Source of the DNA: JACQAP01 sp035275265
GTDB lineage: Bacteria; Pseudomonadota; Gammaproteobacteria; Burkholderiales; JACQAP01
Assembly: GCA_035275265.1 (NCBI GenBank)
Contig: DATENC010000029.1
Location: 1 to 64,000 of the forward strand
Direction of reading: 5' to 3'
DNA length: 64,000 bases
Part shown: positions 50,648-58,936 of the stretch, piece by piece
Layout of the letters: each line of letters begins with the position of its first letter
Numbering within the stretch: the first letter of the stretch is position 1
Made by a program: the position numbers and the translations under genes
Notes under the pieces: model-generated
Databases searched by the model: none
Told to the model about the DNA's origin: nothing
Seen by the model: only the letters and a program-made list of their open reading frames with translations

Positions 50648-50846
50648 TTTTCGTCGTGCGCGGCGCCTAGTGCTCTGCGTCGAGTGCCTGGAGAAATGCG
50701 AAAGACGTGAGGGTGTCCGAACTGACACGCTTCACGCCTTTTTCTTTGTTTCATATCCGGTCGCGCGATGCGCACCCGACCCGGATTTGTCCCCTCACTG
50801 AGCACTGCGCACCGCACCCAGCACTCAGCAGCGAGTCTGACTTGCC

Positions 50847-51407
50847 TTACCCCGTGATCCTGCGCAGGTACTCGCCGGTGCGGGTGTCGATTTCGATCTT
50901 GTCGCCAATTGAACAAAACAGTGGTACGCGCACCTCGAAGCCGGTCACGAGCTTGGCGGGCTTTAGAACTTTGCCCGAGGTATCGCCGCGCACGGCGGGC
51001 TCTGTATAAATGATTTCCCGCACCACATTGTTGGGGAGTTCCACCGAGATCGCCTTGTCGTCATAGAAGACAACCTGGCAGGGTAGGCCTTCCTCGAGGT
51101 AGTTGAGCGCGTCGCCCATGTTTTCCTTGTCCACCTCGATCTGGTTGTACTCGGAATCCATGAACACGTACGAGGGGTCGGCGAAATACGAGTACGTCAG
51201 CTCCCTACGGTCCAGCACCAGGTTCTCGAGCTTTTCGTCGGCCTTGTAGACCACCTCGCTGACGCCGCCGGTCAGGAGGTTCTTCAGCTTCATTTTCATG
51301 ACGGCCGAGTTGCGGCCGCCCTTATTGTATTCGGCGCGCTGCACGACCATCGGATTCTTGCCGACCATGATCACGTTGCCGGCGCGCACTTCCTGTGCCT
51401 GTCTCAT
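50847..51407 (-). CDS. efp: elongation factor P
   Basis: A 186-residue EF-P with the KOW-like N-terminal domain and two OB domains (PSYVFMDSEYNQIEVDKENM, TGEYLRRITG at the C-terminus). It relieves ribosome stalling at polyproline. Starting at ATG 51407 puts arginine exactly at position 32 in the loop NKGGRNSAV, the residue rhamnosylated by EarP, whose gene lies 39 bases upstream. An ATG at 51434 would displace this residue and is rejected. GGGAA lies seven bases before the start. Confidence 0.94.
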   Translation of the reverse strand: MRQAQEVRAGNVIMVGKNPMVVQRAEYNKGGRNSAVMKMKLKNLLTGGVSEVVYKADEKLENLVLDRRELTYSYFADPSYVFMDSEYNQIEVDKENMGDALNYLEEGLPCQVVFYDDKAISVELPNNVVREIIYTEPAVRGDTSGKVLKPAKLVTGFEVRVPLFCSIGDKIEIDTRTGEYLRRITG

Positions 51408-51446
51408 CAGTATTTCCCGAAAAAAGTTGGCCAAAAAAACGCTGAA

Positions 51447-52562
51447 TTATAGCCTTTCCGCACAAAATTTAGCCAGATTCCCAGCCAGATCGCCGGATCC
51501 GGCAAGGAATTTTTCCCAGCGCTGCGCCAATTCGCAATTTTGCGGCCCGGTGCATGCTGCCCAAACCGCCGCCAGTCCTTCGACACTGGCGAAGCCGTTC
51601 CAGATCCCCCATAGCGTGCTCAGATTGGCGCCGGGGCCGGCGTCTTCGAGGTAGCGGGCGAGGAAAGCCTCGACCTTCAGCCGGTGAGTTTCGCCGGCCT
51701 GCGGATAGGCCTGCCAGACGAATGGTCGCGCCGCCAACTGCGCACGCACGAAGGAATCCTCGCCGCGCACGAAATTCCAATCGCAGGACCACAGCAGGCG
51801 GTCGTATTTTTCGTGCGAAAGGAAGGGCAGAATTTGCACAACGAGCGAACCCTTGCCCCCGCTTGCCGCCAGGTCGCGCTCCGCGAGTACATCCGCCGCC
51901 GCGGTGCCGGCAAACGCAAGCGCGCGCACCGGACATGCGCCCGCGGCCCAGACATCCAGAAACGCAGCGACCGGTGCCTGCGGATAACAGAACAGGGATA
52001 CCAACTGTTCGCCCGGTGTCCGCGGCGGAACACCGAGCGAGGCCAGAAACTGTGCCATGCCGTTCGCTTTGGATTGGAATGCCAGCCGATGTCCACGCAA
52101 TCCATTCTCGAACAGCACGCCGCCGGTACCGGGCGCGAATCCGGGGAAGAAAAAGTACTTCGTCAATGGCAGCCGCGGATGGGGTGACGGCAAGCCGTGA
52201 CAACCTGCGACCCAAGGCTCCGCGCTCAGGTACTCAAGATTGATCCACACGGGCGGTCGCACACGCACCGCCATGGCCTCGAGGTACGAAGCCGGCAATT
52301 CGCAACCAAATGTCTCCACGACCACGTCGGCAGGCTCCACCGCCGGAAACGGCATGACCCAGCACCGCACCTCGACACCGTCCAGCGACTGCACATCGGC
52401 CCCGGCATCGAGCACCGGGGACAGGCGCCTGAAAGCAACCAGATCATCGACCCACAGCCGCACCAATGCGCGGTGTTCGGCGGCAAGCTGGCGCGCCAGC
52501 CGCCAACTCACGCCGATGTCGCCAAGATTGTCAACGACATTGCAGAAAATATCCCAGCGCAT
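51447..52562 (-). CDS. earP: EF-P arginine rhamnosyltransferase EarP
   Basis: A 371-residue GT-B inverting glycosyltransferase of the EarP (DUF2331) family. It has the N-terminal WDIFCNVVDNLGDIGVSWRL with the catalytic Asp in NLGDIG, then VWINLEYLSAEPWV, the C-terminal FVRGEDSFVRAQLAARPFVW and QAYPQAGETHRLKVEAFL. It transfers rhamnose from dTDP-L-rhamnose to Arg32 of EF-P, which is encoded next. The pair is typical of betaproteobacteria and some Pseudomonas. The genes are 39 bases apart and co-oriented. Confidence 0.94.
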   Translation of the reverse strand: MRWDIFCNVVDNLGDIGVSWRLARQLAAEHRALVRLWVDDLVAFRRLSPVLDAGADVQSLDGVEVRCWVMPFPAVEPADVVVETFGCELPASYLEAMAVRVRPPVWINLEYLSAEPWVAGCHGLPSPHPRLPLTKYFFFPGFAPGTGGVLFENGLRGHRLAFQSKANGMAQFLASLGVPPRTPGEQLVSLFCYPQAPVAAFLDVWAAGACPVRALAFAGTAAADVLAERDLAASGGKGSLVVQILPFLSHEKYDRLLWSCDWNFVRGEDSFVRAQLAARPFVWQAYPQAGETHRLKVEAFLARYLEDAGPGANLSTLWGIWNGFASVEGLAAVWAACTGPQNCELAQRWEKFLAGSGDLAGNLAKFCAERL

Positions 52563-52582
52563 GAGTTCAGGGGCGAGGGATG

Positions 52583-52699
52583 AGGGGCGAGGGACGAGGG
52601 AAAATCACAACCCAAGCATTCGTTCCAATGTTCTTACAATCAAATTGGCAAACGGCTTCAGTGATCCGGTCTTGACGCTCACCCTCGTCCCTCGCCCCT
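52583..52699. repeat. 18-bp perfect inverted repeat between earP and fabG
   Basis: AGGGGCGAGGGACGAGGG (52583-52600) and its exact reverse complement (52682-52699) enclose 81 bases in the gap between two minus-strand genes. A further partial copy, GGGGCGAGGGATGAGGGG, precedes the left arm. GAGGGGCGAGGGACG-type words are a dispersed repeat family in some proteobacterial genomes. In RNA the arms could form a long stem; it may also be a miniature inverted element. Confidence 0.75.
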
Positions 52700-52700
52700 G

Positions 52701-53420
52701 CTAGGCCATTCCCCCGTTGATCGAAATGACCTGGCCGGAAATGTAGGCAGCCTGGTCGGAAACCAGAAACGCCACCAGGGCCGCTACTTCTTCGGGTTCG
52801 CCGGCGCGCTTCATCGGCACGAGAGTTTCGACCGTTTCCTTCGGAAAAACCTTGTCAGTCGCCGGCGAGGCGATGATGCCCGGCGCGATTGCATTGACGG
52901 TGATTCCACGGGCGGCAAGTTCGAGCGCGAGCGATTTGGTGGCGCCGTGCAGCCCCGCCTTTGCCGCGGCATAGTTGACCTGCCCGCGGTTGCCGATCAC
53001 GCCGGCCACAGAGGAAATGTTGATAATGCGGCCCCATCGGGTGCGAATCATCGGCAACAGCAACGGCTGGGTAACGTTGTAGAAACCGGTCAGAGAGACG
53101 CCAATGACGCGGTCCCATTGCTCGCCCTGCATTCCGGCAAGCGGCACATCATCATGCACGCCTGCATTGTTGACCAGTACCTGGACCGGTGACTGATCGG
53201 CAAGCCCCTCCAGCGCCTGTGTCGTCGCTGCACGGTCGGTCACGTCGAACGCGATGGCCACCGCGCTTCCGCCCTTGGCGCGGATCTGTTCGACCACCTG
53301 TTCCGCGGCGAAAGCGTTGCTGCTGGCGTGCACCAGAACGTGCAGGCCCTGGCGCGCCAATTCACGCGCAATCGCAGCGCCGATTACGCCGCTAGCGCCG
53401 GTAACCAATGCCCGCTTCAA
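52701..53420 (-). CDS. fabG: 3-oxoacyl-ACP reductase, FabG/ApeQ-like
   Basis: A 239-residue short-chain dehydrogenase: NADP motif RALVTGASGVIGAAIARELA, NNAG in VQVLVNNAGVHDD, catalytic Ser in INISSVAG and Y-x3-K in VNYAAAKAGLHG, ending YISGQVISINGGMA. It reduces 3-ketoacyl-ACP. It may belong to the aryl-polyene cluster that lies to the right (55.8-64 kb) as an ApeQ-type reductase, since it is separate from an obvious fatty-acid operon, but an antiporter and an outer-membrane protein gene stand between. The gene symbol reflects the family only. Confidence 0.86.
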   Translation of the reverse strand: MKRALVTGASGVIGAAIARELARQGLHVLVHASSNAFAAEQVVEQIRAKGGSAVAIAFDVTDRAATTQALEGLADQSPVQVLVNNAGVHDDVPLAGMQGEQWDRVIGVSLTGFYNVTQPLLLPMIRTRWGRIINISSVAGVIGNRGQVNYAAAKAGLHGATKSLALELAARGITVNAIAPGIIASPATDKVFPKETVETLVPMKRAGEPEEVAALVAFLVSDQAAYISGQVISINGGMA

Positions 53421-53529
53421 TTCATCTCCATTTCTCGCGCAGAATCGTTTCCCCGCGCAATGTTATGCTTCGCGCGTGCGCCGGCGGCCAGCGCCAAGGG
53501 ATAGTTCATCTCAATAGCTGGATGATCTC

Positions 53530-54825
53530 ATGCAAACCTCTGTCCACCAAACCGAAGCCCTGCTGTTCTTTACCCTGTTGCAACTGGTGGTGATCGTCCT
53601 GGCCGCGCGGCTGGCAGGCGAGGTCGCGGTGCGCATTTCCCAATCGCGGGCAGTGGGAGAAATTATCGCGGGACTGGTGCTCGGACCGTCGCTGTTCGGG
53701 TTACTCTTTCCGGAGGTCTTCGGCTTCGTATTCCGCTCGGTGCCCTCGGAGCCGATGACCATTCTCAGCCAGGTCGGACTGATTCTGCTGATGTTCCAGA
53801 TCGGTCTGGAATTCGATTTCAGCCACTTGAGCGCCCATCACAACCGCAACGCGGTCCTGCGAATTTCCGCCGCCGGGCTTGCGGCGCCCTTTTTACTGGG
53901 ACTGTTGTTCGGCTGGGTCTCCGCGCCGCATCTGGCGCCCGAAATCAATCGGCTGGGCTTCTGCCTGTTCGTCGCCACCGCGTTCTCGATCACTGCATTG
54001 CCGACCCTGGGCCGAATCCTGATGGAACTCGGTCTCACTCGCACGCGCGTGGGCGTAATTGCTATCAGTTCCGCGGTGATCAACGATGTGGTGGGCTGGC
54101 TTATGCTGGCCGTGGTGACCGCATTGACGGTCTCCCAATTCTCGCCGGCAGGATTCACCGTCAAGATTGTACTGATCGCGACCTATGTGGCGTTTTGCTG
54201 GTGGGCGGTGCGTCCGCTGCTACTGCGCCTGATGTGGCGCTCCAAACCGACCGCGCAGAACCCTTCGCCCAATTTGCTCGGAATCATCCTCGGCGCCATC
54301 TTCATCTCCGGCATGGCAACCTATCACCTGGGTATTTTTGCCATATTCGGCGGCTTCATGATGGGTGTATTACTGCACGACCAACCGCTGTTCGTGCAGG
54401 CCTGGCGCGAGAAGGTGGGCCAGTTCGTGTTGGTGTTCTTCCTGCCGATCTTTTTCACCTATACCGGCCTGCGCACCGACATCAATTCACTCGACACTCT
54501 AGCGCTGTGGGCCTGGTGCCTGTTGTTGCTGGCACTTGCGACCATCGGCAAATTCCTCGCCTGCTACGTCGCCGCGCGGCGTTCCGGGCTGGACGGCCGG
54601 GAGTCGAAGGCAATCGGGATAATGATGAACACGCGGGCACTGATGGAGCTTATCGTAATCAACGTCGGCCTCGATCTGGGCGTGATCCCGCCGAGCGTAT
54701 TCACCATGCTGGTGATCATGGCGGTCGTGAGCACCATCGTAACCACGCCTGCTTTGCGCGCATGGCTCGGTTCGGGTGCGCCCGCGCCGGCGCAGCAGCG
54801 GTCGCGGGAAATTGAAGGCCGATGA
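53530..54825 (+). CDS. cation/proton antiporter (CPA2, KefB/NapA-like)
   Basis: A 431-residue membrane protein with about twelve or thirteen hydrophobic segments. Conserved pieces are AVGEIIAGLVLGPSLFGLLF, QVGLILLMFQIGLEFDFSHL, FSITALPTLGRILMELGL, SSAVINDVVGWLMLAVV with the ion-binding ND pair, and GIMMNTRALMELIVINVGLD. It exchanges K+ or Na+ for protons across the inner membrane. No RCK/TrkA-N domain is attached. It is divergent from fabG. The ATG at 53530 fits the first transmembrane segment. Confidence 0.87.
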   Translation: MQTSVHQTEALLFFTLLQLVVIVLAARLAGEVAVRISQSRAVGEIIAGLVLGPSLFGLLFPEVFGFVFRSVPSEPMTILSQVGLILLMFQIGLEFDFSHLSAHHNRNAVLRISAAGLAAPFLLGLLFGWVSAPHLAPEINRLGFCLFVATAFSITALPTLGRILMELGLTRTRVGVIAISSAVINDVVGWLMLAVVTALTVSQFSPAGFTVKIVLIATYVAFCWWAVRPLLLRLMWRSKPTAQNPSPNLLGIILGAIFISGMATYHLGIFAIFGGFMMGVLLHDQPLFVQAWREKVGQFVLVFFLPIFFTYTGLRTDINSLDTLALWAWCLLLLALATIGKFLACYVAARRSGLDGRESKAIGIMMNTRALMELIVINVGLDLGVIPPSVFTMLVIMAVVSTIVTTPALRAWLGSGAPAPAQQRSREIEGR

Positions 54826-54975
54826 GATGATGTGGAAGCGGGGCTGCGCAAGGCCTTTGGACCGGAATCGTCGATCGTCTATTTGCAGGCCGACATCTGC
54901 CGCCGGGAACTGTTGTGGAGATCGAAGTGGTTTGTTCGTTGAGGTCACCGGACTGAATCCCGGCACCCGGCACCG

Positions 54976-55815
54976 ATGAGCGCTTCCCGTCACGCCAGCG
55001 TGTTGCTAGTCCTGATCGCCGTTGCGCCGTGTGGTGCCCGTGGCGGCGAGTTTCCTCTCTGGGAAGCCGGGGTCGGCGCGGCAGTGATTGACTTTCCGGA
55101 TTATCGCGGATCGGACGAGCGCCGCGTGATTGCGCTCCCGATCCCCTATCTCGTCTATCGCGGCGAGTTGTTGAAGGCGGACCGCGGAGGGTTACGCGGG
55201 GAGTTCTTCAGGAACGATCGGGTAGATCTGCACTTGAGTGTAAATGGCTCGATCCCAGTGGACAGTTCCGACAATGCCACGCGCCGCGGCATGCCGGACC
55301 TGGATCCGACGCTGGAAATCGGCGCGAGGTTCGATATCAAACTCCTGCGCGATGCCGATCGCGGCATCGAAGTGACCATTGGGCTGCCGGCGCGTACCGT
55401 AATAGCTGCAGACTTCTCGCATTCGAAAAACATCGGTTGGGTGTTTCAGCCGGAAATCAACGTCGACTTTCGCGATACCTGGCTCGGGGAAGGCTGGAAA
55501 CTGGGACTTGCCGCCGGCCCACTATTCGGCGATCGCCGCTATCACAACTACTTCTATGGAGTACCCCAGGATTTCGCCACGCCGCAGCGCCCCGCCTACA
55601 ATGCGCCGGGCGGCTACGCCGGCAGCCAAGTCCTCGGTGCCGCGAGCAAGCGCTTTCGTTCCTTTTGGGTGGGCGGGTTCGTGCGGCTGGACACGCTCGC
55701 GGGCGCCGTGTTCGAAGACAGTCCCCTGATCCGGCAGAATGGATCATTTGCTGCAGGCTTCGCGATCGCGTGGATACTTGGGAGTTCGCAAAAGATGGTC
55801 GAGGCGGAAGAGTGA
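54976..55815 (+). CDS. MipA/OmpV family outer-membrane protein
   Basis: A 279-residue protein. The signal is ASVLLVLIAVAPCGARGGEF; the mature part begins WEAGVGAAVIDFPDYRGSDE, typical of MipA/OmpV, followed by VIALPIPYLVYRGELLKADR and ends near AAGFAIAWILGSSQ. MipA is a scaffold for murein-synthesising enzymes; OmpV-like members are porin-like. The preceding 150 bases contain no clear gene (a short frame EAGLRKAFGPESSIVYL ends at 54942 and is unidentified). It is followed by the acyltransferase after 15 bases. Confidence 0.82.
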   Translation: MSASRHASVLLVLIAVAPCGARGGEFPLWEAGVGAAVIDFPDYRGSDERRVIALPIPYLVYRGELLKADRGGLRGEFFRNDRVDLHLSVNGSIPVDSSDNATRRGMPDLDPTLEIGARFDIKLLRDADRGIEVTIGLPARTVIAADFSHSKNIGWVFQPEINVDFRDTWLGEGWKLGLAAGPLFGDRRYHNYFYGVPQDFATPQRPAYNAPGGYAGSQVLGAASKRFRSFWVGGFVRLDTLAGAVFEDSPLIRQNGSFAAGFAIAWILGSSQKMVEAEE

Positions 55816-55830
55816 ATACGTTTGCTCCGC

Positions 55831-56727
55831 ATGATGAATAAATCCTCGCCGCGGCAGCGCCAGCAACCAGGCACTGCAGGGCAAGATTTGACGATGCCGC
55901 AAGGATCGCCAGACCGCGGACCGGGGCGCTCGCCTCACCTACGCCTGGTATATGAATACTTCGTTTTCTATTTCGGCTACCTGTACTTCGGCACCGGGTG
56001 TGCCCTGGTTTCGCTGATCAGTCTGGTGTTGCACGCGTTGCTTCCTACCCGTTTCGGCGCCCCGCTCGGACGATGGATGACAGGCATGCACTTTCGTGGC
56101 CTTCTGGCATTTCTGAGGTCGAGCGGGCTGGTGCACATCGATCTGGCCGCACTCGATCAACTTCGCGGCGAGCGCTCAATCATCATCGCGCCCAACCATC
56201 CTTCGCTGCTGGACGCGGTGTTCATCATCTCCCGCCTGCCGCAAACCGCCTGCATCATGAAAGCCGACATCTGGGACAGTTTTTTTCTCGGCGGAGGCGC
56301 GCGGCTCTCGGGTTACATTCGTAACGACGCGCCCATAAGCCTGGTGCGGCAGTCGGTGGACGAACTGCAAGCCGGACATCAGTTGCTGGTATTTCCGGAG
56401 GGCACGCGCACCCGCGCCGCGCCAGTCAATGCCTTCAAAGGCGGATTTGCTCTGATGGCGAAAAAATCGGGCGCGGCAGTGCAGGCGGTATTCATCGAAA
56501 CCAACAGTGCGTTCTTGTGCAAGGGCTGGCCGCTGCTTAAAAAACCGGAATTCCCGATATTCTATCGCGCGCGCCTGGGTATGCGCCTTACTACCCAAGG
56601 CGACGTGAAAGCCTTCGTGTCGAAACTGGAAAATTACTATCACGAGGAACTCTCTGCGCCGGTCCAGGTCGAGCCGCCGCCCGCTTGCAATTTGCGCCAG
56701 CCCGACAAGCCGCGGTCCATGCTTTAG
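55831..56727 (+). CDS. 1-acyl-glycerol-3-phosphate acyltransferase-like (PlsC) protein
   Basis: About 298 residues. After a polar N-terminus and a membrane segment (FVFYFGYLYFGTGCALVSLI) it has the PlsC motifs: NHPSLLDAV (H-x4-D: APNHPSLLDAV) and FPEGTRTRAAPVNAF, with AGHQLLVFPEG between. It acylates a lysolipid or a similar hydroxyl. In aryl-polyene clusters such an acyltransferase helps attach the polyene chain to a lipid anchor. The start is unsure: ATG 55831 or 55894. Confidence 0.82.
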   Translation: MMNKSSPRQRQQPGTAGQDLTMPQGSPDRGPGRSPHLRLVYEYFVFYFGYLYFGTGCALVSLISLVLHALLPTRFGAPLGRWMTGMHFRGLLAFLRSSGLVHIDLAALDQLRGERSIIIAPNHPSLLDAVFIISRLPQTACIMKADIWDSFFLGGGARLSGYIRNDAPISLVRQSVDELQAGHQLLVFPEGTRTRAAPVNAFKGGFALMAKKSGAAVQAVFIETNSAFLCKGWPLLKKPEFPIFYRARLGMRLTTQGDVKAFVSKLENYYHEELSAPVQVEPPPACNLRQPDKPRSML

Positions 56728-56890
56728 GGAAACTCTGATCCAGCCCCAAATCCGCGAGCGAGACGATTCGGGTCGGGGGCAATACCGGTGTTGTCACAAG
56801 CGCCCGGTGGGACGGTGGAGGCGGCGCGGTCTTGCTGGGATGAGGCCGCACCAACATGCCAGTGTTTCGCGCCATGCATTGCAGTTTAGA

Positions 56891-56952
56891 ATGGCGAATC
56901 GGGCAACCCGCAGGACGCGGAAAGACAACTCCAACAATATCCGATTCGCCAT
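56891..56952. repeat. 12-bp perfect inverted repeat around a start codon
   Basis: ATGGCGAATCGG (56891-56902) and CCGATTCGCCAT (56941-56952) are exact reverse complements separated by 38 bases. The right arm ends on the first two bases of ATG 56951, the chosen start of the glycosyltransferase. The left arm begins with an in-frame ATG (56891), so the dyad would also fall inside the gene if that start were used. In mRNA a stem here could sequester the initiation region. Confidence 0.7.
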
Positions 56953-57733
56953 GCCTGATCGCTCCCAGACACATCTGGTTCTGATTCCCAGCTATGACAC
57001 CGGCGACAAAGTTCTGGAAACGGTCCGAGATGCGCGGCGTTTCTGGGAACCGGTGTGGGTCGTCGTCGACGGGAGTACCGACGGTACTGCGGAGCGCTTG
57101 CAGGCGGTCGCACGCGCCGATGCAGGAACACGGGTTTTCGTGCTTCCACGCAACCAGGGTAAGGGGGCTGCGGTACTGCACGGACTGCGCGCAGCCGTCG
57201 TGCAAGGTTACACGCATGTGCTGACCATGGACGCCGATGGCCAGCACGCGGCCGAGCATATCCCGGCATTCATGCAAATATCGGCGCAACAGCCCGACGC
57301 GCTGGTGCTGGGAACGCCCATATTTGACGCTACCGCACCGAGAGTGCGCGTCGTCGGCCGGCGTATTTCCAACTGGTGGGCGAACCTGGAAACGCTATGG
57401 GAGGGCATCGGCGACTCGCTGTTCGGAATGCGCGTCTATCCGGCAGCAGCGCTACTGCAGGTGATGGAATCGCAACGCTGGATGCGGCGCTTCGATTTCG
57501 ACGTCGAAGCCGCGGTGAGGCTGGTGTGGGGCGGCGCGCGTCCGGTCAACCTGCCAGCGCCGGTCCGCTACTTTCGCCCCGAAGAAGGCGGCGTGTCGCA
57601 TTTCAAATACGTGCGCGACAACGCGCTGCTCAGCTGGATGCATCTGCGCCTGTTTTTTGGATTTCTGCTGCGCCTGCCGCTGTTGCTGGCAAGAAGCCTG
57701 AGACTCTCTAATCAAGGGCGCCAGGAACCCTAG
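56951..57733 (+). CDS. family 2 glycosyltransferase (dolichol-phosphate-mannose-synthase-like)
   Basis: A 260-residue GT-A enzyme: LVLIPSYDTGDKVLETV, WVVVDGSTDGTAERL, the metal motif MDADGQH and AALLQVMESQRWMRRFDFDV. One C-terminal hydrophobic segment near LRLFFGFLLRLPLLLARSL. Similar glycosyltransferases occur in aryl-polyene clusters and act with the adjacent acyltransferase on the lipid anchor. It sits 16 bases before the methyltransferase gene. ATG 56891 is an alternative start. The 223-base stretch between 56728 and 56950 has no gene but contains the inverted repeat. Confidence 0.84.
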   Translation: MPDRSQTHLVLIPSYDTGDKVLETVRDARRFWEPVWVVVDGSTDGTAERLQAVARADAGTRVFVLPRNQGKGAAVLHGLRAAVVQGYTHVLTMDADGQHAAEHIPAFMQISAQQPDALVLGTPIFDATAPRVRVVGRRISNWWANLETLWEGIGDSLFGMRVYPAAALLQVMESQRWMRRFDFDVEAAVRLVWGGARPVNLPAPVRYFRPEEGGVSHFKYVRDNALLSWMHLRLFFGFLLRLPLLLARSLRLSNQGRQEP

Positions 57734-57748
57734 AGCATTGCGGGATTC

Positions 57749-58936
57749 ATGTCGATCCTATCCAAGCGTAGTGGCAAGGACGAGCGTGCGGCACTGTTTC
57801 CGCAGGAACTGCTGGAGCATTTCGATGACGACATGGTTGCTTCCTTCGATTTTTACGAGGAGTACGTATCGCGGCTGGCGCTGGCCGTATTCCGAACCAC
57901 CGGGCTTGAAGCGGCCTGCCACGATGCAGTCAGCGCAAGCGAAGCGGTCGGCCGCGCGGGACTGGTGCCGGAAGCGGCCAACTTGCCGGCTTCATGGATC
58001 TTGGCGTTGCTCGCCTCGCGGGACTGGATCGTCCGCGAAACCGGGGCGGACGGGCAGACGCGCTACCGGCTTGAAGGTGCCTTGCCGGTTCTGGACCCGG
58101 AGGAACTGCGTGCGGCGCAGCAGGCGCATGATTCACGCTGCCTGCCGGCGTACGATATCGCGGCACTTGCTGCCGCGCACTACCCGGACGTTTTGGGCGG
58201 GCGGATCAACGGAGAACAGGCCCTATTCGGCGAAGCGGGCATCATCCCGTGGGTGAAGTACTTTTCCAACGACAACCCGCTGTACGCCATTAGCAACACG
58301 ATCGGGGCGATAGCGGCGGCGCAGTCGACGGCAGCGGACACCGAAGTAATCCTTGAAATCGGCGGAGGCCTCGGAAGCGGCACAATTGCGCTGCTCGACC
58401 ATTTTGACAGTATCGGCCGCACCGCGCAGATCGGCTCCTATGTCGTGACCGAAATCTCCCCGCTGTTCCTCAAGCGGGCGCAGCGCAATCTCGCCGCCCG
58501 CAGCCCGTGCGGCGCACTGCGGTTCGCCGCACTTGATATCGACCAACCGCTCGCCGCCGCGGGAATCGCGCCAGGTAGTGTGTCAATGGTGTACGGCGTC
58601 AACGTGCTGCATGTCGCACGGGATTTGGGCAATACCCTGGCGGAACTGCGCGGCTCGTTGCGCGATCGCGGTTTGCTGGTCATGACCGAGTGCATCCGCC
58701 CGTTCGCGAACACTCCGGTGCACCTGGAACTGGTGTTCAATCTTTTGGCGTCTTTCCGCGATGCGCTGTTGGTACCGCACTGGCGCCCGAATGGCGGCTT
58801 CCTTACTCCGGAGCAATGGACCGCGGCGCTGGAAGCGAACGGCTTTCGGGACGTACTGGTCTATCCCGACATCACGGCGATACGCGACGCCTATCCAAGC
58901 TGCGTGATCGCGGCGATTTCGGCGCGGCGCTCGTGA
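57749..58936 (+). CDS. SAM-dependent methyltransferase of the aryl-polyene cluster
   Basis: A 395-residue protein. The N-terminal 170 residues are a winged-helix-like or helical domain; motif I is EVILEIGGGLGSGTIALLDH, motif post-I VVTEISPLFLKRAQRNL, motif III RDRGLLVMTECIRPF. This type of long methyltransferase, related to polyketide C-methyltransferases, is found in aryl-polyene loci where it methylates the aryl head. It ends in TGA that overlaps a GTG for the dehydratase gene. The order GT-methyltransferase-dehydratase supports the assignment. Confidence 0.8.
   Translation: MSILSKRSGKDERAALFPQELLEHFDDDMVASFDFYEEYVSRLALAVFRTTGLEAACHDAVSASEAVGRAGLVPEAANLPASWILALLASRDWIVRETGADGQTRYRLEGALPVLDPEELRAAQQAHDSRCLPAYDIAALAAAHYPDVLGGRINGEQALFGEAGIIPWVKYFSNDNPLYAISNTIGAIAAAQSTAADTEVILEIGGGLGSGTIALLDHFDSIGRTAQIGSYVVTEISPLFLKRAQRNLAARSPCGALRFAALDIDQPLAAAGIAPGSVSMVYGVNVLHVARDLGNTLAELRGSLRDRGLLVMTECIRPFANTPVHLELVFNLLASFRDALLVPHWRPNGGFLTPEQWTAALEANGFRDVLVYPDITAIRDAYPSCVIAAISARRS

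Noticed and set aside
54826..54975. Short frame EAGLRKAFGPESSIVYLQAD between the antiporter and the MipA gene
   Set aside because: It looks faintly like the end of an adenylating enzyme, but has no start and no extension; too short to call a pseudogene.
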